NCBI RefSeq assembly: GCF_000190735.1
Contig: NC_015177.1
Location: forward strand, 930,001 to 994,000
DNA length: 64,000 nt
Direction: 5' to 3'
Origin: Pseudopedobacter saltans DSM 12145
Lineage (GTDB): Bacteria > Bacteroidota > Bacteroidia > Sphingobacteriales > Sphingobacteriaceae
Shown here: positions 34,286-44,073 of the stretch, one piece after another
Layout: every line of letters starts with the position of its first letter
How positions within the stretch are numbered: the first letter of the stretch is position 1
Notes under the pieces: generated by a model
Databases searched by the model: none
Told to the model about the DNA's origin: nothing
What the model saw: only the letters and a program-made list of their open reading frames with translations
Program-made: the position numbers and the translations under genes

Positions 34286-34693
34286 TTAATTCCCTATCAT
34301 TACCCCGGGCTTGTTTACCAGAGGTATCTTAATAAAATTAGATTCAACAATGCTTTCAGGTAAGAAAATAAACTTCTTGTCGTAAATTTCTTTCCCTATG
34401 TAATAAGAGATCCAATATTCGTTATTTAAACCAAATACCTGTTCATCTATCACTTCTACTTTTGCAAAGGAATTCCTTTTAATTAATGGGATCATATGCC
34501 TTAGAATACTGGTTTTAACCTCCTGCTCATTTTTTGTCCCGTAACCTTTAGATGTAATCAGAACATTGCTGATATCATCATTTTTCTGATTGATAACATA
34601 AACGCACCATTCCTTATGTTCTGGACTTTCCTTTTCTAAAACAACAGCAACAGAAATTTCTTCAACAATGTTATCTGGCAAATCCTTTCTCAT
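34286..34693 (-). CDS. conserved hypothetical protein, 135 residues
   Basis: A small soluble protein of mixed charge with no signal peptide. It begins MRKDLPDNIVEEISVAVVLE and has a beta-rich middle (EWCVYVINQK, SNVLITSKGYG). It resembles a family widespread in Bacteroidota that is sometimes mislabelled as a phenylalanyl-tRNA synthetase subunit; it shares none of that enzyme's motifs. It follows topA on the same strand behind a hairpin. Function unknown. Confidence 0.75.
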   Translation of the reverse strand: MRKDLPDNIVEEISVAVVLEKESPEHKEWCVYVINQKNDDISNVLITSKGYGTKNEQEVKTSILRHMIPLIKRNSFAKVEVIDEQVFGLNNEYWISYYIGKEIYDKKFIFLPESIVESNFIKIPLVNKPGVMIGN

Positions 34694-34725
34694 AATATTC
34701 CGTCTGTGTAAAAAATAATAGGCTG

Positions 34726-34776
34726 TACAAATCGGATAATTCTTTTGGCAACAACTAACGTTTTATCCGATTTGTA
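34726..34776 (-). terminator. inverted repeat after topA, probable terminator
   Basis: TACAAATCGGATAA (34726-34739) and TTATCCGATTTGTA (34763-34776) are perfect 14-base arms with a 23-base loop. On the minus strand a TTTTTT run follows about eight bases on. It lies 15 bases after the topA stop. The long loop also allows a repeat element. Confidence 0.55.
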
Positions 34777-34791
34777 TAAACCCCTTTATAT

Positions 34792-37335
34792 TTATTTCTT
34801 GGTTGTTTTTCTACCTGTCTTCTTTGCTTTTGCGTCAAAAGCATCTGGAACTTGTTCAACTATAAGTTTCTTTACATCTTCTAAAGAAACAGTAGAAAGT
34901 TCTTCTGCTGTATATTTCTGTCCGGTGGTCGGATTTTTACCTAATTTTAGCATCTGTTTACCAAAACGTATAAAAGGCCCCCATCTGCCATTTTCAATAG
35001 CAATTTTTTCAGTTTCCCACTGTTGTATATATCGGTTAGCTTCTTTCTCTATTTTTGCAGAAATCAACTCATTGATATCTGATTGGCTCAATTTGTCAAA
35101 ATTATATCTTACCGGAACATTGATAAAAAGATCTTTCCATTTTAAGAAAGGTCCAAATCTGCCTTTACCTTTAGATACCGGATGGCCTTGATATTCAGCA
35201 ACAGGAGCGTCGATACTAATTTTTTCTTCAATAATTTCTATTGCACGCTCATTGGTAACTGTTAACGGATCTTCATTTTTAGGCAAAGAAATAAAAGTAT
35301 CGCCCCATTTTACATAAGGACCAAATCTGCCCACACCTACAGAAACTTCTTTGTCTTTATAATCACTCAATTGGAAAGGAAGCTGAAAAAGATTAAGCGC
35401 TTCTTCTAAACTGATGGTCTCAACTGACTGTGATTTTAACAAGCTGGCATATCTTGGCTTATCTTCTTCGTCCATTTCACCTATTTGAACCATAGGTCCA
35501 AATCTGCCTACTTTTGTATAAACATTCTTACCGGACTCCGGATCCAGACCTAAAAGTCTTTCTCCGGTAGCTCTGTCTGCATTTTTTAAGGTGTCTTCAA
35601 CTTCAGAATGGAAAGGTTGATAGAATTTCTTTAACATATCAGTCCACTCTTTCAAACCATTTGCAATTTCATCAAATTGCTTTTCTACTGTAGCTGTAAA
35701 GTTGTAATCTACAATACCTTTAAAGTGCTCTACTAAAAAGTCGTTTACAACCGCTCCAATATCCGTTGGGAAAAGTTTGCCTTTTTCTGTACCGGTAATT
35801 TCACTTTTTACTATCGATTTCACTTCGCCATCTTTTAGAGTGAAAGTCTTATAAGTTCTGCTACGGCCATCTCTATCTTCTTTCACCACATATCCCCTGT
35901 TTTGGATTGTGGATATAGTAGGGGCGTAGGTTGATGGTCTTCCTATTCCTAACTCTTCTAATTTTTTCACCAAAGACGCCTCACTGTATCTGGCTGCGGG
36001 TCTGGTAAACCTTTCCAAAGCAGTCATTTCATTTAAAATAAGCTCCTGGCCTATATTTAAAGGCGGAAGAATACCATTGTCTGTTTTATCATCTAAATGA
36101 GAATCACTTTCTTCGTCTTCAGATTCAAGATAAACTTTCAAAAATCCGTCGAATTTAAGTACTTCTCCATTCGCCACTAATTCTTCTTTTCTTGTAGATA
36201 TACCAATTCTGGCTGTTGTTTTTTCAAATTGAGCTTCACTCATTTGCGAGGCAATGGCTCTCTTCCAAATTAGTTCGTACAATCTTTTTTCAGAAGCATC
36301 ACCTTCAATCGTATGCCACTCAAAATGAGTAGGTCTGATAGCTTCGTGGGCTTCCTGTGCACCGGCGGATTTAGTTTTAAATATTCGTTTGTGATGATAT
36401 TTACTACCGTAAGCGCTATTAATTTCTATTTCAGATGCATTTAAAGCAGTTTCAGAAAGATTCACCGAGTCGGTCCTCATGTAGGTAATCTTTCCCGTTT
36501 CGTACAATCTCTGCGCAATAGACATCGTTCTGGAAACCGAGAAGCCTAACTTTCTACCAGCTTCCTGTTGTAATGTAGAAGTGGTAAAAGGAGGAGCAGG
36601 GGTTCTTTTGGTAGGTCTTATATCCAGATCATTGATTTTATACAATGCTGATTTACAATCTTCAAGAAACTTTTCTGCTTCTTTTTGTTCGGCATATCTT
36701 TGGGAGAGTTCTGCTTTAAATATTTCTTTACCTTTTCCAGTACTGAATATCGCTATTATCTTATAAGCCGATTCCGCATTGAAAAGGTTAATTTCACGTT
36801 CTCTCTCAACAATTAAGCGTACCGCCACAGACTGAACACGGCCTGCCGATAGGGAAGGCTTAACCTTCTTCCAAAGTACCGGAGAAAGCTCAAAACCAAC
36901 CAATCTGTCTAATACGCGTCTCGCTTGTTGCGCATTAACAAGGTTATAATCTATTGTCCGCGGATTTTCAATTGCTTTTGTAATGGCAGGTTTAGTGATC
37001 TCGTGAAAAACAATCCTTTTGGTTTGGTTCTCTTTTAGTCCCAAAGATTCGTATAAATGCCAGGCAATAGCTTCTCCCTCGCGGTCCTCATCGGAAGCTA
37101 ACCATACGGTTTCAGCGCTTTTAGCCAGTTTTTTTAGCTCAGCTACTACCTGTTTTTTATCTGCAGGTATTTCATAATGCTGCTTGAAATTATTGTCTAC
37201 TTCTATAGCACCATCGTCTTTTCTAAGGTCACGTATGTGCCCATAGCTAGATTTAACTAAAAAATCCTTTCCTAAATAACCTTCAATCGTTTTTGCTTTC
37301 GCAGGGGACTCAACAATGAGTAAGTTTTTTGCCAT
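34792..37335 (-). CDS. topA: DNA topoisomerase I
   Basis: TopA relaxes negative supercoils by single-strand passage. The 847-residue protein has the Toprim domain (about 3-115; LLIVESPAKAKTIEGYLG and SDEDREGEAIAWH), the catalytic Tyr in GKITYMRTDSV, and the C-terminal region made of three GRFGPFxK-type repeats without zinc-binding Cys. It ends in a Lys-rich tail (KTGRKTTKK). Bacteroidota TopA usually lacks zinc fingers in this way. Confidence 0.96.
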   Translation of the reverse strand: MAKNLLIVESPAKAKTIEGYLGKDFLVKSSYGHIRDLRKDDGAIEVDNNFKQHYEIPADKKQVVAELKKLAKSAETVWLASDEDREGEAIAWHLYESLGLKENQTKRIVFHEITKPAITKAIENPRTIDYNLVNAQQARRVLDRLVGFELSPVLWKKVKPSLSAGRVQSVAVRLIVEREREINLFNAESAYKIIAIFSTGKGKEIFKAELSQRYAEQKEAEKFLEDCKSALYKINDLDIRPTKRTPAPPFTTSTLQQEAGRKLGFSVSRTMSIAQRLYETGKITYMRTDSVNLSETALNASEIEINSAYGSKYHHKRIFKTKSAGAQEAHEAIRPTHFEWHTIEGDASEKRLYELIWKRAIASQMSEAQFEKTTARIGISTRKEELVANGEVLKFDGFLKVYLESEDEESDSHLDDKTDNGILPPLNIGQELILNEMTALERFTRPAARYSEASLVKKLEELGIGRPSTYAPTISTIQNRGYVVKEDRDGRSRTYKTFTLKDGEVKSIVKSEITGTEKGKLFPTDIGAVVNDFLVEHFKGIVDYNFTATVEKQFDEIANGLKEWTDMLKKFYQPFHSEVEDTLKNADRATGERLLGLDPESGKNVYTKVGRFGPMVQIGEMDEEDKPRYASLLKSQSVETISLEEALNLFQLPFQLSDYKDKEVSVGVGRFGPYVKWGDTFISLPKNEDPLTVTNERAIEIIEEKISIDAPVAEYQGHPVSKGKGRFGPFLKWKDLFINVPVRYNFDKLSQSDINELISAKIEKEANRYIQQWETEKIAIENGRWGPFIRFGKQMLKLGKNPTTGQKYTAEELSTVSLEDVKKLIVEQVPDAFDAKAKKTGRKTTKK

Positions 37336-37438
37336 TAATTTCTAGATTTTACCGCAAATAAAGGATAATATATTTTTTATCCCAAAAATTCAGCAAAATA
37401 AATGCGTCTTTTGACCTAGAGATTGCCCAAAAAAGTGT

Positions 37439-38122
37439 TTACGGAACCCGATTGAAACGGTTAAGATCTATAGTACAGATAGTGCCATGCATTATTTTAC
37501 CACTACTGATATCTTTTTCTATTTGCCTGATTTCTTTTTTTATCAGGCCGATACCTTTTGCATAGCTCTCACTCACAATATCTTCCTGTATCAGGTTAAA
37601 TTCATCAGATTGCTGTACTACCGCAACCGAATCGTACATAGTGTTGCCTATTTCCAGACGTTCGGGAAACTTAGTTACGCTATAGTTTTGTTTTTCCAAA
37701 ATGTTTCTGGAGTTGCCGTTCCATGAGGCGCCCAATTTAGGAGGGAAAATAAATCTGACGAATATCTGATTGTCTATATTCTCTTCCGCAGATCTTAAGT
37801 GTATACTCCTGGTAAATGTTTTCTGATAGGTCCATACCTTACTATCTGCAGTTTTTTTGTACCGTTCGAACCGATAAACGGTATCGCCTACCATACTCAT
37901 ATAAGTGTCCGCAATGGAATCTTTTAGTTGAAAAACATAGTTAGTACTTCTGCCATTATAGAATTTATCATAGAAAGTAGAATCTACGTCATAAACCCAG
38001 ATATTTCCTTTTTTCAGAGGATAAAACTCAAAGCCAAGACTTCTTTTAGGGGCATTGTTCTCTTTCGTACAAGAAAGTACAAAAATCGAAATGGTTAAAA
38101 TAAGTAAGAGTCTCCTAATCAT
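37439..38122 (-). CDS. lipoprotein of unknown function
   Basis: This 227-residue protein has a lipoprotein signal (MIRRLLLILTISIFVLSC; the lipid-bearing Cys is C18). The mature part is beta-rich, opening with RSLGFEFYPLKKGNIWVYDV. It would be attached to the outer or inner membrane. I do not recognise the family; the start suits a group of Bacteroidota envelope lipoproteins of similar size. It stands alone. Confidence 0.75.
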   Translation of the reverse strand: MIRRLLLILTISIFVLSCTKENNAPKRSLGFEFYPLKKGNIWVYDVDSTFYDKFYNGRSTNYVFQLKDSIADTYMSMVGDTVYRFERYKKTADSKVWTYQKTFTRSIHLRSAEENIDNQIFVRFIFPPKLGASWNGNSRNILEKQNYSVTKFPERLEIGNTMYDSVAVVQQSDEFNLIQEDIVSESYAKGIGLIKKEIRQIEKDISSGKIMHGTICTIDLNRFNRVP

Positions 38123-38329
38123 GTTTTGTGTTTAATCAGAACTAATATAGTGGATTTGCATGAAGCTATTCCAGTTTTGAGATAGATTTTTATTAAAACA
38201 GATTCCGGGACCTTAATATTGGGATTCATAAACGTCAAATGTGATAGCAAAAAAGCCCAATATAGCCACGATAAGCGTATACCAGACTTTTTAAACACAT
38301 AGCCAGCTTATTTAAATAATAAAATGTAT

Positions 38330-39940
38330 CTACTGATTTGCGTTATTTTCTTCAGCGATATCTATATCAGATTGACATTTTAAACCTTCTTCGGTCATAG
38401 TCCATGTTATATAATTAGTATGCCTGTCGTTGTCATGGGCGCAGTAATGATAGAATGCCAAATATTTGTATAGATTATTATTGATGTTGATTTTTGTTCC
38501 TATAGGAACCCGGACGGTTAGTAAAACATTCTGATCACGCCATACTGCCTGTTTCTTTAAAATAGCTCCGGGATTTAAATTGATTATAGAATCTGTAATC
38601 GAATATTGGTACTCAATATTCTGTGCATTTTCCAAAGCATTACTGAAAGTTTTTCCATTTGCTTTGTAAGATTTGGTAATGCTTGCTTTATTGTCATCAC
38701 TTTTTTCAAATCTGATTCTTACATTTCTTGGGTTTTTGAAGGCACCAGGCTCTCTATTGTCAATAACTATGTTTGAGCCAGACGCGTAATCTTTGATTTT
38801 GAGGTTTAGACTGTCTTCGTGAGAAAATACCATTCCAGGATTTACATTGAAAACATAGATGGAAAAATTCTTAAGATCGGTTTTTTGTGCTAACTCTGCT
38901 TCTTCTTTAAACTCAGATACTATTCTGGCAATATTGTAGCTCAACGTAGCTGTTCCAAATAGCCATACCACCAATAAAGAAAACCATATATATTTATTGA
39001 TTTGAAGGTGTTGGTTGATAGTCTTAATCGCAAATAAAACTAAAGCAAGAAATGGAATAAAAATACTGATAAAAACACTCAATACAATCTCGGCTTTAAA
39101 TGGTGTATTGATAATATTAAAAGGAAAATCATTATAAAAACTGTCATTCCAAAAACCAATTAAAGCACCTAAACCAATAATCAGGGCTAATAATGCACAA
39201 ATACCAAAAATGATGATAAACCAGGCAATGGCTTTTCCCAGTAATCTTGCGATAGTGGTTACCAGTCTTGTTATGGTCGTGAATAAGTGAGAGACAAGAT
39301 TGCTGGAACTTTGAGCAAGAGGTCCAAATTGTTCTCCGGCAGATTTCATATTTGCTCTTATAACAGCCAGTTCCTCTTCAAAAGATCGCTTATATCCATA
39401 TAGATTAGTAGCTTCACCTTTCATTTCCATTCGTTCAGAACGGGTAACGGCACTTGGCATAGCGATCCAAAGAATCAGGTAAACTAAAATACCAATTCCA
39501 CCCGCAAAGGATAATAGAAAGAACAGAAGCCTCATCCAGCGAACCTCGATATTGAAATAATGACTTAAACCACTACAAACGCCTGCAAATATGCCTTCAT
39601 AAACATCTCGATACAATTTTTTCTTACCGGAAAAATAATCGGATGGTGATTGCAGAGGGCTTTCTTCTTCTGTTTCGTCATTAAAATCCTTAACACTGCC
39701 CATTTGAGTCATTACATCACGCACATCACTGACTTCAATTACTTGGTTTTGTTTTTTACTCAAAATTTCTGCAAACATTTCAGCTATTCTGTTCTCAATA
39801 TCTTTGACAATTTCAAAATCATCTGCATTTTTTGTGAAATGTTGCTTAATCTCGTTCAGATAACTGGTGAGAATTTCAAAAGCTTCTTCTTCAATGTGAA
39901 GAATCGTATTTCCTATATTTATAATTATCGTTTTGTTCAT
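38330..39940 (-). CDS. PspC-domain membrane protein
   Basis: This 536-residue protein has a short alpha-helical N-terminal part (1-100), a PspC domain (about 107-165; LYRDVYEGIFAGVCSGLSHYF, then two helices), several further membrane segments (about 215-345), and a C-terminal beta-rich domain of about 170 residues. PspC proteins act in the envelope (phage-shock) stress response. The 115-residue PadR regulator gene is 11 bases upstream on the same strand, an arrangement common in Bacteroidota. Confidence 0.88.
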   Translation of the reverse strand: MNKTIIINIGNTILHIEEEAFEILTSYLNEIKQHFTKNADDFEIVKDIENRIAEMFAEILSKKQNQVIEVSDVRDVMTQMGSVKDFNDETEEESPLQSPSDYFSGKKKLYRDVYEGIFAGVCSGLSHYFNIEVRWMRLLFFLLSFAGGIGILVYLILWIAMPSAVTRSERMEMKGEATNLYGYKRSFEEELAVIRANMKSAGEQFGPLAQSSSNLVSHLFTTITRLVTTIARLLGKAIAWFIIIFGICALLALIIGLGALIGFWNDSFYNDFPFNIINTPFKAEIVLSVFISIFIPFLALVLFAIKTINQHLQINKYIWFSLLVVWLFGTATLSYNIARIVSEFKEEAELAQKTDLKNFSIYVFNVNPGMVFSHEDSLNLKIKDYASGSNIVIDNREPGAFKNPRNVRIRFEKSDDNKASITKSYKANGKTFSNALENAQNIEYQYSITDSIINLNPGAILKKQAVWRDQNVLLTVRVPIGTKININNNLYKYLAFYHYCAHDNDRHTNYITWTMTEEGLKCQSDIDIAEENNANQ

Positions 39941-39951
39941 GATATTTTGCG

Positions 39952-40299
39952 CTAATTTTCGGTTCTATTATCGGTTTCTTGTTTTGATGTATTGATAGCA
40001 AACACCAATTCTTGCCATGTTTTATCCAGCAGAGTTAATATCTGCTTACCATCATCAGTAAGCGAATAATATTTTCTTGGAGGACCTGATGTCGATTCTA
40101 CCCAGTTATAACTTAAAAGTCCATTGTTTTTCAAACGGGTAAGCAGCGGATAAAGCGTACCTTCCACCACCAGTAAACGGGCTTGCTTTAGTTCTGTAAT
40201 TATATCAGATGCATAGATTTCTCCTCTGGAAATAATCAACAGCACACAATATTCTAGTATGCCTTTTCGCATTTGCGTTTGTGTATTTTCTGCTATCAT
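39952..40299 (-). CDS. PadR-family transcription regulator
   Basis: This 115-residue winged-helix protein shows the PadR pattern: GILEYCVLLIISRGEIYASDI, then LLVVEGTLYPLLTRLKNNGLLSYNWVES and GPPRKYYSLTDDGKQ. The dimerisation helix is short. It most likely represses itself and the PspC gene through the large palindrome just upstream. Effector unknown. Confidence 0.92.
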   Translation of the reverse strand: MIAENTQTQMRKGILEYCVLLIISRGEIYASDIITELKQARLLVVEGTLYPLLTRLKNNGLLSYNWVESTSGPPRKYYSLTDDGKQILTLLDKTWQELVFAINTSKQETDNRTEN

Positions 40300-40315
40300 A
40301 ACACAAAGCTCTATA

Positions 40316-40352
40316 TTTTTATAGTACTATGCAATACATAGTACTATAAAAA
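40316..40352. promoter_or_regulatory. PadR operator palindrome
   Basis: TTTTTATAGTACTATG and its exact reverse complement, CATAGTACTATAAAAA, are 16-base arms around CAATA. The ATG-N5-CAT core lies 16-52 bases before the padR start. It has the dyad symmetry and size expected of a PadR dimer site. Confidence 0.8.
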
Positions 40353-40441
40353 TAATTAATGTGCTGATTTATAGTGTTTTATTTTTTAATAGTGTTTTTG
40401 TAATAAAAAACTTCTCTTTGTGAGAGAGGGAAGATGTGAAA

Positions 40442-40472
40442 TAAAAAAGGCTATCGTTTTAAACGATAGCCT
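40442..40472 (-). terminator. intrinsic terminator of mnmA
   Basis: On the minus strand AGGCTATCGTTT pairs with AAACGATAGCCT (40448-40472), followed by TTTTTTAT, 25 bases after the mnmA stop. Confidence 0.9.
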
Positions 40473-40496
40473 CATATTTGTAATAATTTATATGCA

Positions 40497-41585
40497 TTAC
40501 ATCAAAAATCCACCACCTAATAGATCATTCCCTTCATAGAAAACTGCAGATTGACCTGGAGCGATACCAGTAACAGAATGATGAAAATTCACTTTCATGA
40601 TATCACCTTCCTGATGAATATGGCTTAAAGTGCCAGGATCTTTGTATCTGATTTTAGTTATAGCTTCCAAAGGTTCATTAATGGAAGCGTATTTAATTAA
40701 ATTCAGATTTCTTACCGTTGCTTCTCTTCTTTGTAAATCAGCTTCTTCGCCTAATACCACGGTATTGCTTTCCGGTAATATCTGTGTAACAAACATTGGC
40801 TTACCCAAAGCAATTCCCAAACCTTTTCTTTGTCCAATGGTATAAAATGGATAGCCCTGATGTTTACCAACTTTTGTTCCGTCAACCAATACAAAATCGC
40901 CACCCGCTACATCGGCTTCCAATTCCGGTACACGATGTTTTAAAAATGAACGGTAATCATTATCAGGCACAAAACAAATTTCATAGCTTTCACTTTTTTT
41001 AGCCAGATCTTCTTGTCCCATATCAAAAGCCATTTGTCTGATTTCTGCCTTGGTAAAAGAACCTAAAGGAAATTTTGTACGGGCAAGATTTTCCTGCGAA
41101 ACACCCCAAAGTACATAAGACTGGTCTTTATTCTCATCCCTTCCTTTAGAAATAACGTATCTACCATTATCCTGTTGTCTGATATTGGCATAGTGCCCTG
41201 TGGCTATAAACTCACAGTCTAATTTATCTGCTCTTTTTAACAAGGCTTCCCATTTTATATGGGTATTACAAAGTACACAAGGATTAGGTGTTCTGCCCGC
41301 TAAATACTCGTCTACAAAATTATCGATTACATAATCGCCAAATTCATTGCGTATATCCAGTATGTAATGAGGAAATCCATAACCTACGGCCAGCGAACGG
41401 GCGTCGTTAATAGAATCTAAGCTGCAACAGCCTGTTTCTTTAGAGTTTGCACCGGAAGAGGCATAGTCCCAGGTCTTCATGGTTAACCCAATCACTTCGT
41501 ATCCCTGCTCGTGTAACATTACTGCAGCTACCGAACTATCTACACCACCGCTCATGGCAACCAATATTCTTCCGTGTTTACTCAT
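40497..41585 (-). CDS. mnmA: tRNA-specific 2-thiouridylase
   Basis: MnmA puts sulfur on U34 of tRNA-Lys/Glu/Gln. The 362-residue protein has the PP-loop SGGVDSS at about 12-18, the first catalytic Cys in PNPCVLCNTHIK and the second in SYEICFVPD, and the TIGQRKGLGIA segment. The ATG at 41585 (MSKHGRILVAMS) is used; the alternative, six codons upstream, lies inside the terminator hairpin of the previous gene. Confidence 0.95.
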   Translation of the reverse strand: MSKHGRILVAMSGGVDSSVAAVMLHEQGYEVIGLTMKTWDYASSGANSKETGCCSLDSINDARSLAVGYGFPHYILDIRNEFGDYVIDNFVDEYLAGRTPNPCVLCNTHIKWEALLKRADKLDCEFIATGHYANIRQQDNGRYVISKGRDENKDQSYVLWGVSQENLARTKFPLGSFTKAEIRQMAFDMGQEDLAKKSESYEICFVPDNDYRSFLKHRVPELEADVAGGDFVLVDGTKVGKHQGYPFYTIGQRKGLGIALGKPMFVTQILPESNTVVLGEEADLQRREATVRNLNLIKYASINEPLEAITKIRYKDPGTLSHIHQEGDIMKVNFHHSVTGIAPGQSAVFYEGNDLLGGGFLM

Positions 41586-41593
41586 AACAAAAA

Positions 41594-41623
41594 ATTTCCG
41601 CAAAGATAAGGCTTTGCGGAAAT
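41594..41623 (-). terminator. intrinsic terminator of the dehydrogenase operon, overlapping mnmA promoter
   Basis: ATTTCCGCAAAG (41594-41605) and CTTTGCGGAAAT (41612-41623) are perfect 12-base arms with a 6-base loop; a TTTTTT run follows on the minus strand. It ends the 42607/41680 gene pair. The mnmA -7 box lies inside it. Confidence 0.85.
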
Positions 41624-41634
41624 AATAGCTACAA
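41601..41634 (-). promoter_or_regulatory. promoter of mnmA
   Basis: Minus strand: TTG (41634-41632), 23-base spacer, TATCTTTG (41608-41601), the TAnnTTTG box. It overlaps the preceding terminator hairpin and leaves about a 15-base leader to the ATG at 41585. Confidence 0.6.
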
Positions 41635-41679
41635 AAGTAGTCAGTGATAAGTAATTTTGTCTTGTTGCTTTATTTCTGC

Positions 41680-42585
41680 CTAGGCCAACAAATGCTCCAA
41701 ATTACCTTCTTTGAAGAAAGGTACTAATATATCTTTTGATTTTTGCAGCAAACTATCCATTTGCTTTTTATCAATATTACCATGATGAACAATCTCCAAA
41801 GCGTCTGATTTTAACCCCTCATCTTTCAAATCACCAATCGCATCTATAACCCAACTCAAAGCAAGAAAATAATCCTTATTGATTTCAATATGCTCTTTAA
41901 ATGTTAGGGCAGTAGGGAATACGTTATATGGCGAATTGATAATCTTATCTGTCAGGTATTTCTTGATATGTTCAGGAGTACTGTTGCTTCTATCGGCATA
42001 TTTAAAGAGGCCCAGAAAAGCCTGCGGGTAAATAGACAACCAACGTAGTTTCCGTCTCATCTCATGTACGTCATCTTCTATATCTTCAAACTTGAAGTCA
42101 CCCGATTGGCTGAAAGAAATAATTTTATCAATTTCTTTAGTATAAAACTCTCTTATTTTAGCCGTTTCTTCTGCGATATTTATTTTAGGTAATTCTGACA
42201 GCTGTTTTCTTATTTTCGTTATTCTTTTTCCATTTAGCCAGTCTTTGTCTTTCAATATCCCGTTATACTCTGCTTCTTTTTCTTGTGCTTTTTTGGTAAG
42301 GTCACGTTTAATATCGTCGCCATCTAATACTTCTGCGTAATAATAGAAGAAATCAATCTCGCCAATAAGATCTTCACTAGCTTTAAATAACTTATTCAAC
42401 TTTTCGAAGGTGTCTTTATCTGAAACCCTCTTATATACTTTCGTAAGGGCTTCCAGCATAAATAAAGGTGTCCTGAAGTTGTTTTTGAAAAGCCATTTTG
42501 CCGGATTTTCTTCAGTATTGGCACTTATTAGAATATTTTCTGCTTTATTTAAGTAATAATTGAATGTTTGATAGAGGATTTCCAT
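41680..42585 (-). CDS. conserved helical protein, 301 residues, unknown function
   Basis: A soluble, almost all-helical, Lys- and Glu-rich protein without signal peptide. The segment DDVHEMRRKLRWLSIYPQ weakly recalls the H-x3-R-x2-R-x-L-R pattern of CHAD domains, which bind polyphosphate, and the helical make-up fits, but the rest does not clearly match. It is 21 bases after the dehydrogenase gene and shares its terminator, so one operon. Confidence 0.7.
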   Translation of the reverse strand: MEILYQTFNYYLNKAENILISANTEENPAKWLFKNNFRTPLFMLEALTKVYKRVSDKDTFEKLNKLFKASEDLIGEIDFFYYYAEVLDGDDIKRDLTKKAQEKEAEYNGILKDKDWLNGKRITKIRKQLSELPKINIAEETAKIREFYTKEIDKIISFSQSGDFKFEDIEDDVHEMRRKLRWLSIYPQAFLGLFKYADRSNSTPEHIKKYLTDKIINSPYNVFPTALTFKEHIEINKDYFLALSWVIDAIGDLKDEGLKSDALEIVHHGNIDKKQMDSLLQKSKDILVPFFKEGNLEHLLA

Positions 42586-42606
42586 GTTTCTAGTTTAAAA
42601 TGGATG

Positions 42607-43974
42607 CTATTTGATATATACAGTTTTGATATTAACAAATTCTTTAATGCCATATAAGCTCAATTCCCTGCCGTAGCCAGATTCGTTAATCCCTCCAAAA
42701 GGCAATCTCGGATCAGATTTGACAAAGCTGTTTACAAAACATGAGCCTGCTTGTAATCTCTCTCGAGCGATAGTTTCTCCTTTTTTGATGTTTTTCGTGA
42801 AAATTGCACCACCTAAACCAAAACTGGTATCGTTCGCTATAGCTATCGCATCATCTTCGTTTTTGGCGATAATAATTGCAGCTACCGGGCCAAAGATCTC
42901 TTCGTTATACGCAATGTTTCCTTTCTTTACATTAGTTAAAATAGTAGGAGGGTAGAAGGCTGCTTTGCCTTCAGGTAAATAGCCTCCTAATATACATTTA
43001 GCTCCCTGATTAATAGCTGATAATACTTGCTTATGTAAATCGTCTCTTAAATCTGTTCGGGCCATAGTACCCAGATGAAAATTGGTATCGGCAGGATCGC
43101 CAAATTTTTTCGCTTCCATTTTGGCTTTAAATAACTTAATGAATTCTTTAGCCACACTTTGTTCTACTATAAACCTTTTTGCTGCTATGCAGCTTTGCCC
43201 GTTATTAATCAATCTGGAATTTACACAGGTTTCAGCAGCCATTTGCAAATCAGCATCTTTAAGAACAATATAAGGATCTGACCCACCTAATTCCAAAACA
43301 GTCTTTTTGATTAAACCGCCTGCAAGAGCAGCAACTTTCTTACCCGCGCCAGTACTTCCTGTTAAAGTAACTGCTTTAATTAAAGGGTTTTTAATGGTTT
43401 CTTCTAACTTAGAACTTGAAATAATAATAGCATTAAAACTGTTCTCCGGAAACCCGGATTGCTTAACAATTCGTTCTATTGCCAAAGCACAAGCGCTTGT
43501 GTTTGAGGCATGTTTTAAAATACCGGCATTACCCGCCATCAGTGCTGGAGCCACAAATCTAAAAACCTGCCAGAAAGGAAAGTTCCATGGCATAATCGCC
43601 AATACAATCCCAATGGGTTGAAAGCTCACATAGCTTTTCTGTGCTTCTGTTTCTATCAGTTCGTCTTCTAGAAATCCTTCAGCATGGGTTGCATAGTATT
43701 CACATACACTGGCACATTTTTCTATTTCGGCAATGGCATCTTTTACGGGCTTCCCTATTTCGTCTACCATAAGCTTTCCCAAAGCTTCCTTTTCTGTTAT
43801 TAGGGCTTTGGCGATATTATTCATCCAAACAGAGCGTTCTTTAAAACTCGTAAGTTTTAGCTTTTGCCAATCCTGATGGGTCGCATTGATAATAGCGTCT
43901 ATCTTTTTTTGGGTATATTCCGGATAGCTTCTAATCAACTTTCCTGTATATGGATTGATGCTTTTTAAAGACAT
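42607..43974 (-). CDS. succinate-semialdehyde dehydrogenase (NAD(P)+), aldehyde dehydrogenase family
   Basis: This 455-residue enzyme oxidises an aldehyde to an acid, most likely succinate semialdehyde to succinate (Sad/GabD branch). Catalytic residues: Glu in TVLELGGSDPYIVL, Cys in NNGQSCIAAKRF; the Asn of MPWNFPFWQ; cofactor motif TGSTGAGKKVA. The short length (no N-terminal extension) fits the Sad group. It starts an operon with the 301-residue protein. Confidence 0.88.
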   Translation of the reverse strand: MSLKSINPYTGKLIRSYPEYTQKKIDAIINATHQDWQKLKLTSFKERSVWMNNIAKALITEKEALGKLMVDEIGKPVKDAIAEIEKCASVCEYYATHAEGFLEDELIETEAQKSYVSFQPIGIVLAIMPWNFPFWQVFRFVAPALMAGNAGILKHASNTSACALAIERIVKQSGFPENSFNAIIISSSKLEETIKNPLIKAVTLTGSTGAGKKVAALAGGLIKKTVLELGGSDPYIVLKDADLQMAAETCVNSRLINNGQSCIAAKRFIVEQSVAKEFIKLFKAKMEAKKFGDPADTNFHLGTMARTDLRDDLHKQVLSAINQGAKCILGGYLPEGKAAFYPPTILTNVKKGNIAYNEEIFGPVAAIIIAKNEDDAIAIANDTSFGLGGAIFTKNIKKGETIARERLQAGSCFVNSFVKSDPRLPFGGINESGYGRELSLYGIKEFVNIKTVYIK

Positions 43975-44073
43975 AATTAGGGAAATATGACATTAATAAT
44001 TAAAAATAACAAGCGTATAGATTACTTGTTTTCCTAAAGGGAGAATAGAGCATTTAAAGATACGTACTGATAG

